DNA of 64,000 nucleotides from Heligmosomoides polygyrus polygyrus (lineage: Eukaryota; Nematoda; Chromadorea; Rhabditida; Heligmosomidae): assembly GCA_947396885.1 (NCBI GenBank), contig OX377201.1, positions 21,801,923-21,865,922 of the forward strand, in the 5' to 3' direction. This document shows, one piece after another, positions 12,310-24,680 of this stretch. Position numbers and translations under genes: made by a program. The number at the start of each line of letters is the position of its first letter. The first letter of the stretch is position 1. The notes beneath the pieces are model-generated. The model did not search any database. It worked only from the letters and a program-made list of their open reading frames with translations, and was not told the DNA's origin.

Positions 12310-12945
12310 ATCGTAAACTTGGACGATCAGCCGCCAAGGATATAGTTCGCCAGTAATCGCCCATGGTTAAGCTCAAAGAAAACCTGGCTGGCATACGCCG
12401 CACTGTCGTAGGCATGTTTTAGCTTCCTTCCCCCCCCCCCCGTGACGGACACGTGACAGCCGATTATATATAGTATGATATGATATGATGTGATACAAAA
12501 AGGGTTCCACCCGTGACTGACCCGGTTCCATTTGATTGCGGATTATATGCCAAACCTACTTTGAGTTCTGTTCTCCGGTGTTTCCTCCGTGTCTGGCATT
12601 CGCGTGGGTAGCAGCTGGTTACGTTGTACCTGACTTTTGTAAGAAGCTGTTGGTGTGACATGCGCTTGTGTCTCACTTGTTTCGTAGTTTTGTGCTATGG
12701 CTGTTGACTAGAACGTAAATAATAAATATATGACTTTCGATTTAATAATATAAAAGACTTTTTATTCCCAGAGAAATGATATGGTGCAGATATGAATAGT
12801 TGAAGAACTAGCACATACGAAGACGCAAATAGACAGCCTTCTTTTGTTGTAAGCATTGATTGTCTAAGATTGCCTTCTGCGATCATGAGAAAGTGTAATA
12901 ACAACAAACTAATACGTGCAAAAACATCGACTGTAATCGAACTGT
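12310..12945. other. Non-coding stretch
   Basis: Holds a poly-C tract (12431-12441) and a short ATGATATGATATGAT microsatellite near 12474-12495. No gene recognised. Confidence 0.3.
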
Positions 12946-12949
12946 AAAG

Positions 12950-13315
12950 CCCACCGGTGTGCTCCTACGACAGGGCACTCCTATTGACTGCACCACCGAG
13001 GCACATCTCGTGTGGTGTCGTAGAAGTTGATGAGTGTTGCGCACACGCCTTCACAACTCTATTTAGGGCTGTAAAAAACGTTCAGCAAAAACCAACTGTG
13101 GTTCTGGACTCTGCTCTCAGAGCCCTAAATCCTATCCAAATAGTATCCCAAAACCTCACCATGAGTTGGGAACCTTTCCTTATCAGTGCCACTCATGCCA
13201 CCTCTCAATGTTGTAAAGAACGAAATGCGGTGAGAGAAGGCTTGGAGTTCAACGAGTTGAACAAGATATCATCTGCTGCACCAGGCATAGTCCAAGTCAA
13301 AATTCTACCTTATTT
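12950..13315 (-). repeat. SINE-like repeat family B, longest copy
   Basis: This is the most complete family member. On the minus strand it runs from the TATGCCTGGTGCAGCA block (13285-13300) through the GAGAGGTGGCATGAGTGG block to the tRNA-like GCCTCGGTGGTGCAGTCAA near 13000. The open frame across it is not a gene. Confidence 0.75.
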
Positions 13316-13751
13316 ACTTATTTATTTGCACAATATAGTGGGATTCTTATGAGAATGAACAAGATGACTTGTAGTAGTAAAAGAAAGTAGAATTTGAAAA
13401 TGTACTTTATAAATTTTCACCTATCCTCACTAGGCGGTTTTTTGTAACGAACTTCCATACGATCATTGCATCCGTCTCCGTAAAAAAGCCTATGCAAAAT
13501 TTTCCAGAAGTCATTCACAAAAAAAACACATTGCACTTCAATCAGGCCATACCACACAACTGAAATCCCTTGACTTCTTCGCAGATTCCGGCTCTATGAT
13601 GAGATGCGTGGATCTGCGTTGCTGCACTAATCTGTGTTTTCAAGAAAGGCTAAACGCCTAAAAGTCTGCTCTAAAAGACTTTCTACCACAAAACTTCTTT
13701 TTTTTCCTAACGCTAGATACATGTTTCATCTAGAATAATGATTATCTCTAC

Positions 13752-14803
13752 AAATATATATCATTTTCAGTTAAAATTCAACGTTGTCCAAACGAAATTC
13801 AACGTTGTCCTAAACGAATTCAACGTTGTCCAAACAAATTCAACGTTTTTCAAACCAATTTCAACGTTCTTCTGGGAGCTTGTCCCGTATTATGCAAACG
13901 GACCTCTCCACTTTTTCTTGTCATTGGGCGATTTGCCACGTCTGCAGGCAACATGAGCAATGATCAAGTTCAACAAAGCCAGCAATGCGGCCGATACAGT
14001 CGTGTGTCTCGGAGTCAGAAGGAGATCTTGGTCAAGTTGGGTTCGTCGACGGAAAGATCTGCTTAGATTGCTGATGTCATAGAGAACACTGCACGAAGCA
14101 TTATCAACTCGTCCAAACTAGAAGGCGAAATAGTTGAGCGCACTAGCGGAGGTAATGGTTTGAATTCACACCCAATCACTCGTTGTTTCAGCACTCAATT
14201 TTCAATCTATGGGTAGCAACGCAAAAAAGCTTATTGCTAAGACTTGCTTCTCATCGAAGTGGTTGTCGAGCGACATCCATTTCTCAAGGATGAAAAACTC
14301 GACGTCTGTGTCAGCTTCTACGATTTTCATCGCTCTAACGAAACTCCATATCAGACTTAAAAAAGGCCTTGGCAGATCCATATCACACTGCAAAACGCCT
14401 GAAGGCCTAAAAAATGAGTTACTTTCGCTTGCTCATTCTGATATTTTGAATAGTTATTGCTGTGTTGTTATTTGTATTCTGTATTGTTTATCGTATTGTT
14501 GTATCACTTGTAGTTTTATCGTTCAATTTGCTTGATTTGTACTTGCATCGCATTACTACTGGAGTACTGCTTAACTTGCTAGTTGTTTCTAATTTTTTGT
14601 TGCATAACCTTCTTTTGCAAGCAAAAGAAGGTTATGCAACAATTTTTTTAAAGAGATAACCATTGAAACGTACAACTTGCAAAGAAGATGTGTAGTTTGA
14701 TTCGGAAGTCGCTGAATTTATTTTGAAAAACGGTGAATTTGTTTTGAAAACGTTGAATTCGTTTTGGACCACGTTGAATTTTAACTAAAAATGGTATATT
14801 TTC
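13752..14803 (+). mobile_element. TIR DNA transposon with subterminal repeats, non-autonomous
   Basis: The ends are inverted repeats: TTTTCAGTTAAAATTCAACG on the left and its near complement ending at about 14800. Just inside the left end are about five copies of a 20-bp unit (TTCAACGTTGTCCAAACGAA), mirrored inside the right end at 14715-14775. The flanks share TCTCTAC (13745-13751 and 14804-14810), a likely target-site duplication of 7-9 bp as in hAT or Mutator-type elements. Inside, 13953-14150 reads with one stop as a helix-turn-helix-like segment (SRSQKEILVKL ... IADVIENTARSII), possibly a transposase remnant. Confidence 0.72.
14597..14642. repeat. Perfect 22-bp inverted repeat with 2-nt loop
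   Basis: 14597-14618 and 14621-14642 are exact complements separated only by AA. It lies inside the TIR element at 13752-14803. The base composition is AT-rich at the base and purine/pyrimidine-biased in the stem. Confidence 0.97.
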
Positions 14804-14929
14804 TCTCTACCTTTAATAACTAAGTTATTTTATTACAACACTCTCCTCTATGATTCGATAAAATGTGATGACTTCTCAAAACGATTCATTTGATTAGCCT
14901 AGCATGCACTATAGATGCACTCTTAAAAT

Positions 14930-15085
14930 TTGTTCGAATATTCGAACGGTTTAGAATGGCTAAAAATTTTGGATACTCGTATTCGAGTACATTCGAAAAT
15001 GTGATTTTTTAAATATTCGAACTCGATCAATCAATCTCGAATAAAACTCATTCGAATGCCTATTCGAATAGGTCATTCCAGCACA
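14930..15085. repeat. ATTCGAAT-rich block
   Basis: Many overlapping palindromic ATTCGAA and TTCGAAT words sit in about 150 bp, just upstream of the Srx-like gene. It may be a simple repeat or a cluster of binding-site-like palindromes. Confidence 0.75.
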
Positions 15086-15245
15086 ACTGTCGTGAGTCCT
15101 ATCCCACAACATCAATTTGTTCTCCTTATATCGCTTTTCCGGCGCTGTGAACTGTTTTAGCTGTGCTTAGGACTTTTGGTTTGTATGTTGTGTGCTAGAT
15201 TGAACGAATTTTAGATAGAACCGTGCAGTACACTACACCAGGAAT

Positions 15246-18200
15246 ATGACAAAAGCGACCTTTGGAATTCGCTTACTGGCTTCTGCACTTGTTCTTATAC
15301 CAGCAGTCTGTGGTCTGCTACTTCAGGCACTTCTCGGCATCGCTCTGTTTTCAGTAAGTACTAAGCATCCACGTATGGATTCGTGCTTCGCACAGATGAC
15401 GCTGAAAGGGCACACAACATTGAAGACAGCTAAGCTCCTGCGTTACCTGAAAAGAAACAGTATTCAGGGATGGAAGAAGTTCCGAAAAAACACCTTCTAT
15501 CTCATCACGACTCAACTGATGTGCTGTGACGTCTGCGCGCTTCTACTGGATCTCTACGCAGCTTTTCCAATAACTCTGTTTGGTGTTCAGGCGAGTGGTT
15601 ATAATAGACTGATGTACTTTTCAATTTCCCTTGGAAATTTAAAACAAGACAGATTACTGATTATGATAGCTGATTATAAAAATATAGGTTAAAATTGCAT
15701 CTCGCGAACAAATTTTGACCAGTTAACATTTTTCATTGTGACTCGTCACCTACATATGCGTACCGTAACCTACCTTAAACAGGCTAAATTCCAAATATGA
15801 ATTTCGGATTCAAGATCAGCGCCACAATTTCCCTATATGCAAAACGTAGATGAAATCGGTAATCTTGACACCAGCTCCTTCACCGTCGTACCTACGACTG
15901 ACTTTCTATAGCCCGAGAGTAATGACGTAGACTCAAACCGCCTATGTTGCATGATCGTAGATGCTTTGAAATATCAAAGGTATGTACATCGGCAACCATC
16001 CGAACAGGTTTGCTAGTTCTCACGAACGTTTTCTTCGGACTTGCTAAGTTGAATTGCTTCATCACCGGCTGCAGAAAAGAAGCGTAAAATGTGCGATAGC
16101 GTATAAGACGACACGCCCGCTTCGATTATTTTATTTCACGTTTTCGACTTCTACTCCGTTGAGAACAAGATTTTGGTTTGCAGCACCCTTCTATCTTGTA
16201 ACAACGAATGAGCACTGCCCCTTTCCCATGACTGCCGAAGTCTACAAGAGCTGCTAGCGGTAGACTGCGTATAGGAATAAGCAAGTGACGTGGGTGGAGT
16301 AGTCATGATCAGCAATTTTGCCCAAAAAAATGTTAAAAATGGGTTTATTTGGAATGCTGATCACTACCCTAGCTCAAATTTTGACCCCTTTAATGATGGG
16401 ATAAAAATTTCATAACATCGGTCAGTGGATACATCCGTCAACAAATTTCTCAACAAACCAAGTTGAAGTGATGTAATAATGAAGAGATAAGTGCAGGTAT
16501 ATGTATAAGTTTATTACGTTGCAAATGGCGTTGGGATGTAAAAAACAAAATACAAAATTTGTAAACACCAAACTGTAATAAAACTTTCGTCGCCTTCAGT
16601 AAAAGTGCTTTCAGTACATGGGCGACAGTTTGGCGCTCTACTATATTCCACTTGCATTTGAAGGAGTGGCATTTCACGGAATATTCATGCTTTCGTTTTC
16701 TCTCACTGTCAATCGATTTATTCTATTTATATTTCCATGGCATTACGACAGGATTTGTTCTACACGTGGAACGAAAATGTTTGTGCTTTTTGAATTCGTA
16801 GTGCATCATCAAGAGAAATAGTTTTTAGGATCTTAATTGAAATCACTACTCCAGAGGTAGAGCGGCATTCGTCTTTAAAGATGAAGGAATAAATGCGGAC
16901 GAGCTCTCACACGAGTTTCCTATTACACACTGCATACCGTTCCGTATAAGGCACCAGTCAGAATTTCAACTAATTGCTGCGACTTTCCTAAACTTCTTAT
17001 TGTGAGCAGAAGAACTTTGGGTTTCTTCAAAACATGCGACATGCAATACCGCAAATGATACAACTTCGTTGATTCGTAGACGTTGATTCAACTGATGTGA
17101 GCCAGTTGTCGTCAGTCAGTCGGACAACGCCTTCTTACAAGGGGATGATACCGGGTGACCCAGGACGCATTGAGATGAGATGTTTATGGGAGCTCACTGG
17201 ATGCGGCTTTGAATACTGATACCAATTATTTTATTTATTTACCAGATGTTCAGCGGCCTGGTGGCCGCCAAACGTCTGGCTGGGGGCTTAGCCCACAAAC
17301 CATTAGAATAGAACACCGCGACCGTATTCTTGTCTTGTTTAGGCTTTTTCTCATTCATTAGAGTAAAAAAAAACTGGTTTTGCTATATAGAATAGCATAG
17401 CGGGATAAGGTAAGACAGAATCTTAAAATCTTCAGCTATGGGGCCTACCCACCATCTACCATGTAAGCGATTCATTCTCTGAAGTGCTCGTGGCGTACAT
17501 GAAGAGGAGCAGATAGAGAGCCTTAATCCGAAGTGCTTATTCTCCGGAAACACAAACGAAATCAATTGATATTGGTAGACCGCTCGATGCAGTTCACATT
17601 CCGACGGGGGAATAACGATCCCTTTACACATTCTCCCTACCCCCCACCCCTTCCCCACTCCCCACCCCCCCCCCCCTATCCACCAATACCCCCTTACCAA
17701 GTGCCGGCAAAAAGCGGAAGTGAGGATAAAGTACGTGCACATTCGTTTTTCACGAAGCCTTTAAAAAGCTACCTGAAAATCTCACGGATGCTGTGCAAAG
17801 TCTTATCTGTGGCACGTCTTCTGGATGCACATTGGATAACGACTGTGACACATTTGTTGGCTCCGGACGCATATGTTAGACGTCTACGACACGTCTTTTA
17901 CACCCCGACATACGTGGCACGACGTCTGTAGCACGTCTTCTGACGCCACGTTGGACGACACTGAGAGAAAATACTTGTCCCCTTATTGGTCCCTTTCACT
18001 GATCCCCTTCACCAGTCCCCTTTACTGGTCCCCCTTTAATGGTTCTATTACTGGACCCTTTACTGAACCCCCTCCAATGGTCTTCCCTTTATTGGCTCTC
18101 TTACTGGGTCACTCTTGACTTGTAATTCACTGGTACCCCATTTGTTTGTCCCCTTCAATGGACCTCCCCTTCACCGCTCCCCATTACTGGTCCCACCTTC

Positions 18201-21200
18201 AGTGCTCTCCCCCCCCCCTTTACTGGTCCCCTCTTTACTGGTCCCTCCTTTATTAGTCAACCCTTTACCGGCCCTCCTTACTGGACCCCCATCCTTCACA
18301 GGTTCCCCATTACTGGTCCCACCGGGGGTAGAGATACCAACGATAAAGCCTGCGTCTCTGAATCTTTCCTTATCTCTACCTGCTTCTTATCTTATCTCTA
18401 CCCCTCATACCCTGCATACCCACGGGTTTAATTGTTGATGAATCCTGTAACGGGTTTACACGACATCAGAGTGTGCTCAAGTCTTAAGGGTCGCTCATTT
18501 ATGCCCGCCAACACCTACAGTAACTCATCCTAATCAAATGAAAATTTAAAACAAATCTTACGTAAGGGACGAGCACCTTAAACACCCTGTGTTAGTTCGA
18601 AGTTTTTTTCACGTCTGGAGTCGTGAAAGCACAAAATTTGTGAAGCCAGGTTTCCTTCGACCTTTTTCGTTGCAATTTGACATACTTTTGCTTTTGTTGA
18701 TTGTGGTGGATCCTTTTATGAAGTGCAAAAATGTCGCATCGCAGGAGAAACAACCGCAGTTTACCCATTCCCACTATGCCTTCTTCTACCCACTGTGCCA
18801 CCAGCATTCTCGTAGTATCCCTGTTTCCATCCTACTTCAGCTCGACTTCTTGTAATTGGCGAAGTCAGAAGGCAAAGTGAAAATGTTCCACAACTCCGTT
18901 ATCGAGCAAGTTTAGCAGATCTGGAACACATGCTTAAAATCATCGTTAGAAGCTGCATCTAGCGATATACAGATATAGATTTTATCTCAAAGCGCTATGA
19001 TCGCCTGATGTCCTTAGGAAGGCGTTGTCCAATTGTTTAGGATATTTTGTCCTCGCTAGTCTTTTGGTGCAGTTCCTAATTTACCACTTCTTAAAATCTT
19101 TCATATGTTGCTCACTGTGACAAACAAAATAACTCTAAGTTCCTTAATAAGATTAAAAATCCGTCTTCCAAAAATCAATTTCTCGCTATATGTTTATCGT
19201 TCTTTTATGCGAGCGTAAGCATTTTGGGCACCGTCTTCATTTTAATGGACAGTTACAAATACATCTGGTTACCTCTCGGAGGCGACACTTCAAGCCTGTT
19301 TCAGAGTTTCGTCCTTCGTTTGGATTTATGTCTTGTCATTGATTGTTTTGTCGAACATTTTTGGGTGCCTCAAAGAATTTTCGGAGGAGCGTTAGTTTAT
19401 TCGTACTTACTCTGCATTTGCGGAATTGTTCGTAATAGAACGACTTGTTGAAATCCTGATTTTAAAATTTTTTAAAACACTGCGGATCTTTAAAAATTTT
19501 CAGACCTGTATTTTTGGTATAACTGCCAGAAACACGGACAAGATAAATATCACTACAACAACCTCAGTTCCTCTCCACGCGTCAGAGTTTGCACCTCCAC
19601 GGTGCCAAGAATAGCAATCGATGATATGATTACGTTTAGTTTCTCTACGGACAAACCTGTGTCATTGTATGCCTAATGATAGTGATGTATCTTATAATCT
19701 ATGCAAAGCTGAAATGGACTGGGCAAGGTTTGAAGCTGAATAATCATACATCTGTCAGCAAGGAAGTCAAATACTTGGTACAGGTAAGCGACAGATGCTG
19801 GAGAGGCAATGTAACTTCAATAACAAACAGTGTATAAGGGAGGTATTAGTAACGAAGACACATCTGTCTGAACGATAACATCACCAATTTATATCAGTTT
19901 GTTTTTCCTCTGATGTATAAAAACCACAACGAACAGAGTGCGCTTCATTATGTTACCCATTGGAATCAATAAATGTTCGCACACAGAAGAAGGAAGTGGC
20001 AAGGGTGAAAGACGGAAAGATCGTCGCTAGCCAAAGGACACGGGACGTAACCGTGAGTATGACCAGGATCCCCTTTCAGATCATGGCATAGCCTCAATCG
20101 ACGCGTAATTTCCAAGCGGAGTCGACATTCCAACCATCAGCTGCTTAGTAGTCGACTTTCAAGTGTTCTTTGAGTGTTTGAAACAGTTCTCGGAAAGGGG
20201 GCATAAGCAACGCAACCAAGCTATGTCTGCTCAAGACCGTCTCAAAGGACGAGCTCCAAACTGCATACAGAGGCTACTCATCATGTCAACAAATTACAAG
20301 AACGCCGTCGACATTTTGAAGAGTCACTGCGCTGACAAGGTAACAACAAGACACAATGTTAACGAAGCTTTCAAACCTCCCTGCATGCGACCACGAAGGG
20401 GGAATCTGATGTCGTTGTACAATAACATGTATGCTCTCACAAAACAACTCTGCTCCCAGGAAGCAATAACAGCAAAAACGAATAGGAGCTTTATTATTCA
20501 ACGAGTTACCACGATATGTAAAGAACAGGACGTAGGACAAAATATCAAATAAAAAATCTCACTCCCAAATCTCAAAAAAATCAAAATCTTGCGAAATCAA
20601 TCGTCTTCTAACCGACATCATCCGAAAAGAATTTCTACTTCAACAAGTGGTACGCGGGAGACGCTAGTATAAGTTCGGTCAGTCGTACCAATTCTACGTG
20701 AACACGAAGCCATCTTCAGCCTTTAGCTCACTAACAACGATAATTTCACAGAGGAGAGCAGGTGTTAACTCTGCTTTGACATCGGCAGACCCTAATTCAC
20801 TTACAATGTGTGAAGAAGACAAGCAAGGTTAAAACTGAAAAGAACACCTTCGCTACAAATGCCTTTCTGCAGTCATCCAAAAACAAGACATGCTTGCCCC
20901 TGCAAGAAAAAACGCCCCGATTGCACAAAACCCCACCACACCTCCCTATGCTAAAAAGCAATACAACACCTGTTCTCCCAAAAATAAATCATCTCAAGAA
21001 AAATCGGAAAGAAATATAATATCACATGTTATTATAATTTGAAAATAATAGAAACACTCATGTATCTTCAAACAGCACAATCTCCTAGGCCCTCACTCCT
21101 CAAAAGAAGTCGAATGCTCGACAACTACTTCTGAAAACATGCGGTTAACATCAGCATTTGTTGGGGAAACAGCTGTTAGTGTGCGTTGATGTCACATTGT

Positions 21201-22145
21201 TCAGCTCAGAAAACAGTGGTATCGTAATCCATACCATAGCTCTTCTATAATAGGAGACACTGCAGTCATACATCACAAATAACCTTGCACAACAACTTAC
21301 ACATCAGCCGTCAGACCAAAAAGAACCCAACCTATCATATGAATGCGCGTTTCAAAAAAGGGAGAACAAGTTCGTTCAAACTATGTCAACATGAAGGAAA
21401 TACAATTGGAACCAAATCAAGTACACAACCAACGAAGAACACAACACCATCGCTTGCTGCGGAATTTAATGCATTCAGGAACAAGTTCGCAGTGTTTTCT
21501 TCGAGGAGTTTTACTTAAAACAACTACCTTTTGTTTGACAAACTGTTTCCCTTATTGAAAAGTACTGCAGCCAAAGGATAATTCAGATGTGCCCAGCGAA
21601 GTTGTCGTAGCTCGCAAATGGTTTACGAAGTGCATGAACGGCTATGGAAGGAAATTAAATGGAGAGAGTCTCTAGGCACTTCTGGAAGAGAACGGTCGGA
21701 TCTATCATAGTTCGGGGGGGGGGGGCACATATCTAAAAATTATCTAACAAATCGACATGGGACTTACCGAGCGGCTCCTGAAGTACTCGAGAGGACCTAA
21801 AAGGAAGAAAAAACCAACAAGCGAACAAAAAAAAATTAACTGCCGCGGTTCTTACAACCGTCTCGACGGGTAAAGAGTAAGGCAATGGAGGCCTGTCGCG
21901 TACTGACCACCGCCTGACATGTTATAACCAGGATCTAACATGGTGAGGAGGGCACACAACTTTGCAGGCTTACAACCGCAACAAATATAATTTTCGTTTT
22001 TTTCTTGGTGAGTTTTTCTTGTTTAGGGCTCTGCGTTGTTCTGTAGGAGTTGCTTGGTAAGTCTCAAGTGAATTTGTTACATATAATACTTTTTATTCAT
22101 ATAAATGAATAAAAATTATATGTAAATAAATAAATGCATTATATG

Positions 22146-22192
<47 letters not shown>

Positions 22193-22963
22193 ATATAATA
22201 CTTTTTAGTTATGTCGCCCCCGGATTAGGATAGATCAGAACGGTCGCCAAACAATTGTAAAATAGCCGAAAAAATAAACTGCGATTAAAAAATAGTTCAT
22301 AGCCACACTCACTTGATTGGATTTTCTTAAAAAATTAGGAGTCTAGGTGCCCTACGACTTGACTGAATTGAACAAGGAACATTGTCTTCGAATTGCTTTG
22401 CAACATCTCCCATGTCATCGTGAAATACGCGGCCATAAACATCGTTTTTTGTACCGAATCATCACAGTAGATGAAACTTATGCTTATACGTTAATATGGA
22501 GCGAAGAGAAGAGATGGTGACCCCAGACGAAGAATAGCAGACCTCGGAAATGCTGGTTTTGTTTTCTGGGTATTCGATTTCTAAGATCGAGTAGTCTGTC
22601 ATCATATTACGCTTCTGCAATTCGTTGTTTAGTGCTTATGCAAAAGATAGAATGCGTTCGCAACCGTCCATTAGGAACGTCAATATCAACGTATAAAAAA
22701 TGAGCAGGTGAAATTCCTTGAAAACCCATTTGTCTAAAAACGACTTTTCGCAGACTGTGCTGATTTCCGTCTTGCTTGCTATCGAAGTGGCAGGCTTTAT
22801 CGCTATCCCATTCCTCAGCGTAGCTGGATACTGTCAATTTTATTTGAGCATGCTGCTGAACCTTCTGCTTGTTATCAACAATATGGCCACACCTATAGTC
22901 ATTTTGTCATTCAATGTCGACGTGAGACAGCAGTTGAAGATAGCGCTGCATCACGCTCGCTAA
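15246..22963 (+). CDS. Srx-like serpentine (7TM) chemoreceptor, multi-exon, one exon unresolved
   Basis: This is a G-protein-coupled receptor of a nematode chemosensory family, acting at the plasma membrane. Supported exons, all joining in phase 0, are 15246-15353 (TM1), 15468-15590 (TM2), 16615-16797 (YMGDSLALYY, TM3, NRFILFIFP), 19640-19783 (TM5, VMYLIIYAKLKW) and 22754-22963 (TM6-TM7, ending SFNVDVRQQLK, stop TAA). The pattern KEVKYLVQTV...AIEVAG and the FN.DVR end resemble the Srx family (Pfam 7TM_GPCR_Srx, from memory). Donors are GTAAGT, GC at 15591 (GCGAGT), GTAGTG and GTAAGC; acceptors include TTTCAG. The exon for TM4 and the second extracellular loop, expected between 16798 and 19639, was not securely found; 19206-19445 has a hydrophobic frame that might contribute. 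Introns hold a composite repeat, a BEL/Pao remnant and DNA transposons. It may be a pseudogene if the TM4 exon is truly absent. Confidence 0.75.
15591..16614 (+). other. Intron 2 of the Srx-like gene
   Basis: Runs from a GC-type donor (CAG/GCGAGT) to a CTTTCAG acceptor. No transposon was recognised in it. Confidence 0.55.
17226..18330 (+). repeat. Composite repeat, copy 3 (hairpin head, poly-C, ACTGGTCCC array)
   Basis: Same architecture as 7222-8230: the head GCGGCCTGGTGGCCGC and CTGGGGGCTTAGCCC, the body through AGAATAGAACACC, poly-C at 17641-17677, a short ACGTCT array (17870-17965), then ACTGGTCCC-like units to 18330. It lies in intron 3 of the Srx-like gene. Confidence 0.7.
18331..19639 (+). 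other. Rest of Srx-like intron 3, possible missing exon
   Basis: No repeat was recognised. A hydrophobic frame at 19206-19445 (VSILGTVFILMDSYKYIW) could contain TM4, but its acceptor is weak and the downstream join is unclear. Confidence 0.3.
20160..21570 (+). pseudogene. BEL/Pao LTR retrotransposon gag remnant
   Basis: A 129-codon frame (20163-20552) matches the nematode BEL/Pao gag: RLKGRAPNCIQRLL, then TNYKNAVDILKSH and a VTTRHNVNEAF block. Further on, after frame breaks, 20889-20954 encodes a zinc-knuckle-like CPCKKKRPDCTKPHHTSLC, the shape of BEL gag knuckles. No protease, RT or integrase frame and no LTRs were recognised. It lies in the last intron of the Srx-like gene. Confidence 0.75.
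21699..22236. mobile_element. Foldback/Mutator-like element, copy A, with 10-bp TSD
   Basis: Long inverted arms start with GATCTATC (21699) and end with its complement (22236). They contain matching blocks such as ACTTACCGAGC and its counterpart TTGCTTGGTAAGT. The flanks repeat AGAACGGTCG (21689-21698 and 22237-22246), a 9-10-bp target-site duplication typical of Mutator-type elements. The centre (21842-21978) is a GC-richer cassette with its own inverted ends (CCGCGGTT...AACCGC). A (TAAA)n microsatellite at 22123-22195 has expanded in the right arm. No transposase is present. Confidence 0.8.
22123..22195. repeat. (AAAT)n microsatellite
   Basis: About fifteen AAAT units, preceded by an ATAT-rich palindrome around 22080-22120. 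Confidence 0.95.
22335..22615 (+). pseudogene. Mariner-like transposase remnant
   Basis: The translation reads VPYDLTELNKEHCLRIALQH, then FLYRIITVDETYAYT and WSEEKRW, with stops and frame shifts after. This is the mariner catalytic-domain pattern: VPHELTE, then the first catalytic Asp in TxDE, then the W. The helix-turn-helix and the second and third Asp regions were not recognised. It sits about 140 bp upstream of the last Srx-like exon. Confidence 0.8.
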
Positions 22964-24680
22964 TATGGCAGTAGGCGCGCAGAAATAATGTTTGCCTGAC
23001 TGTTGAATGTTTGTGAAAGAAGAATGTACTCTTTTTGCTAAATGTTATTGTTTTTTCGATTCCTAATTTCACTTTTGTGGTATTACACTCAATAGATTCA
23101 TACATTCATCATGTGGACTATTGTAAGAATGGCAAATTTGTTTGATATACAGTTAGCCTGTTTTGCGTTACAATTCCTTCACGTTTTGATTCAATTTCTT
23201 ACGCTGTATCGAAAAGCAGATAATATGTAAAAGTAGCTCAATGTCTGGTCGCAAGATTTTGTTCTGGTTCATAGCTACTTAATTATGCATATATGCAATG
23301 AAATTAATAAAGAATTCTACAGCGATGTTTTCTTGTCAATAATGTGCCAAAACAAGCTATATTTATCTGACCTCATGCTTCGACAGAATCGGCGTATTCA
23401 GAGACATAAACGTGGTGCAAGCTTTTTGATATGCAATTTACATCACCAAGCACTTTGTTCGCTCTAGGCTTCACCTCTATTTTAACTCGTTTTTTAACCC
23501 GGACACTATCTCTGAGATAGATCCACCACTATCAGACCGCAGTAGCCATCTCTTAGTGCACCAGGAGTCGGATTCACCATCGATTAAACTTGCGGGTATG
23601 CGAAGTATAAGAGATGGAATAGATAGGAAAGATAGAAAAGATAGAAATGAGAGATAAAAAGCAATAGAAAAGATAGAAATAAGAGATAAAAAGCACTCAT
23701 ATCTACTCCCTTATGCCTCTTATACCAGCGAGTTTCATTGCTGATGAATCCGGCTACAAAAAAAGAATCAAATAGAACGCACTATGCAACTCATTCATTG
23801 TATGACTAGATACTGCTAGACATGCACTAGTCGTCCTACAGTTCATAGTGTGAACCAATGGGCTGGAGTTCATGGTAACGGACATGCTGCCATAGCGTTC
23901 ATCATTGCTGGGTATTTCCTAAAAATCCAAAACACTTATTATGTTTTTCTTGCAGAGCTTTCTTCTCCTAAAGCTAAAATCTTACACATAATGCCAAAGT
24001 CTTTATCATCCTCGACGTCTACCAAGCAGGCTTTCTTCGGTTTCCCATATGTAGGTTGTGCAACAAGCTAAGCCCTCGAATTCATAGGTAACCCTAGTAC
24101 TGGAGCAACTTCTACCATCTGGTATGCAGAACCATCTGGTCATGCCCGAGAGGTACTGCACATTAAGGGTCTGTTTTGAACCTGTTTCCGTTTGATGGGA
24201 ACTTTTACCAAGGCAACATCATTTTGCAAACGATCATTGTTTTAGAAGGTTCTTAGGAAAGCACTAAGGAACTTTTGAAGGTGAAGATAAGTACAACAGT
24301 TAATCCTCAATGGTACGATAATTCACGAAATTTAGTATGAAGACTTCTTGGAAGTGATCAGCTCAGGAAACGAAGTTTTGTATGATTTGTCTGTTAAGGA
24401 GTGTCATTGTTGCTTCATGACATGGCGACGTCGACCCTCTTCGAAATTACCTTTTTATCTTTATCTAGAACAATGCGCATAGAGAAAAACACGTGGGTAA
24501 GTTTGCCTTTATTCTTCTGCTTTTTTAACGAGAGCAGTCAAAGTTGCATCAAACGCTTTTGTTTCCTATTTAACTACACAGAATAGATATATCGGGAACT
24601 ACAGTGCAAATACGCTAGCATGCGATATACAAAGACAGAGTTCCTGTTTTGAGGAGAACAAGTTTATAAACCCACAATTG
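22964..24680. other. Intergenic region between convergent receptor genes
   Basis: It separates the stops of the plus-strand Srx-like gene and the minus-strand Srg-like gene. It contains short GATAGAAAAGATAGAAA repeats around 23620-23695; no other gene was recognised. An AATAAA-type signal occurs at 23305. Confidence 0.5.
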
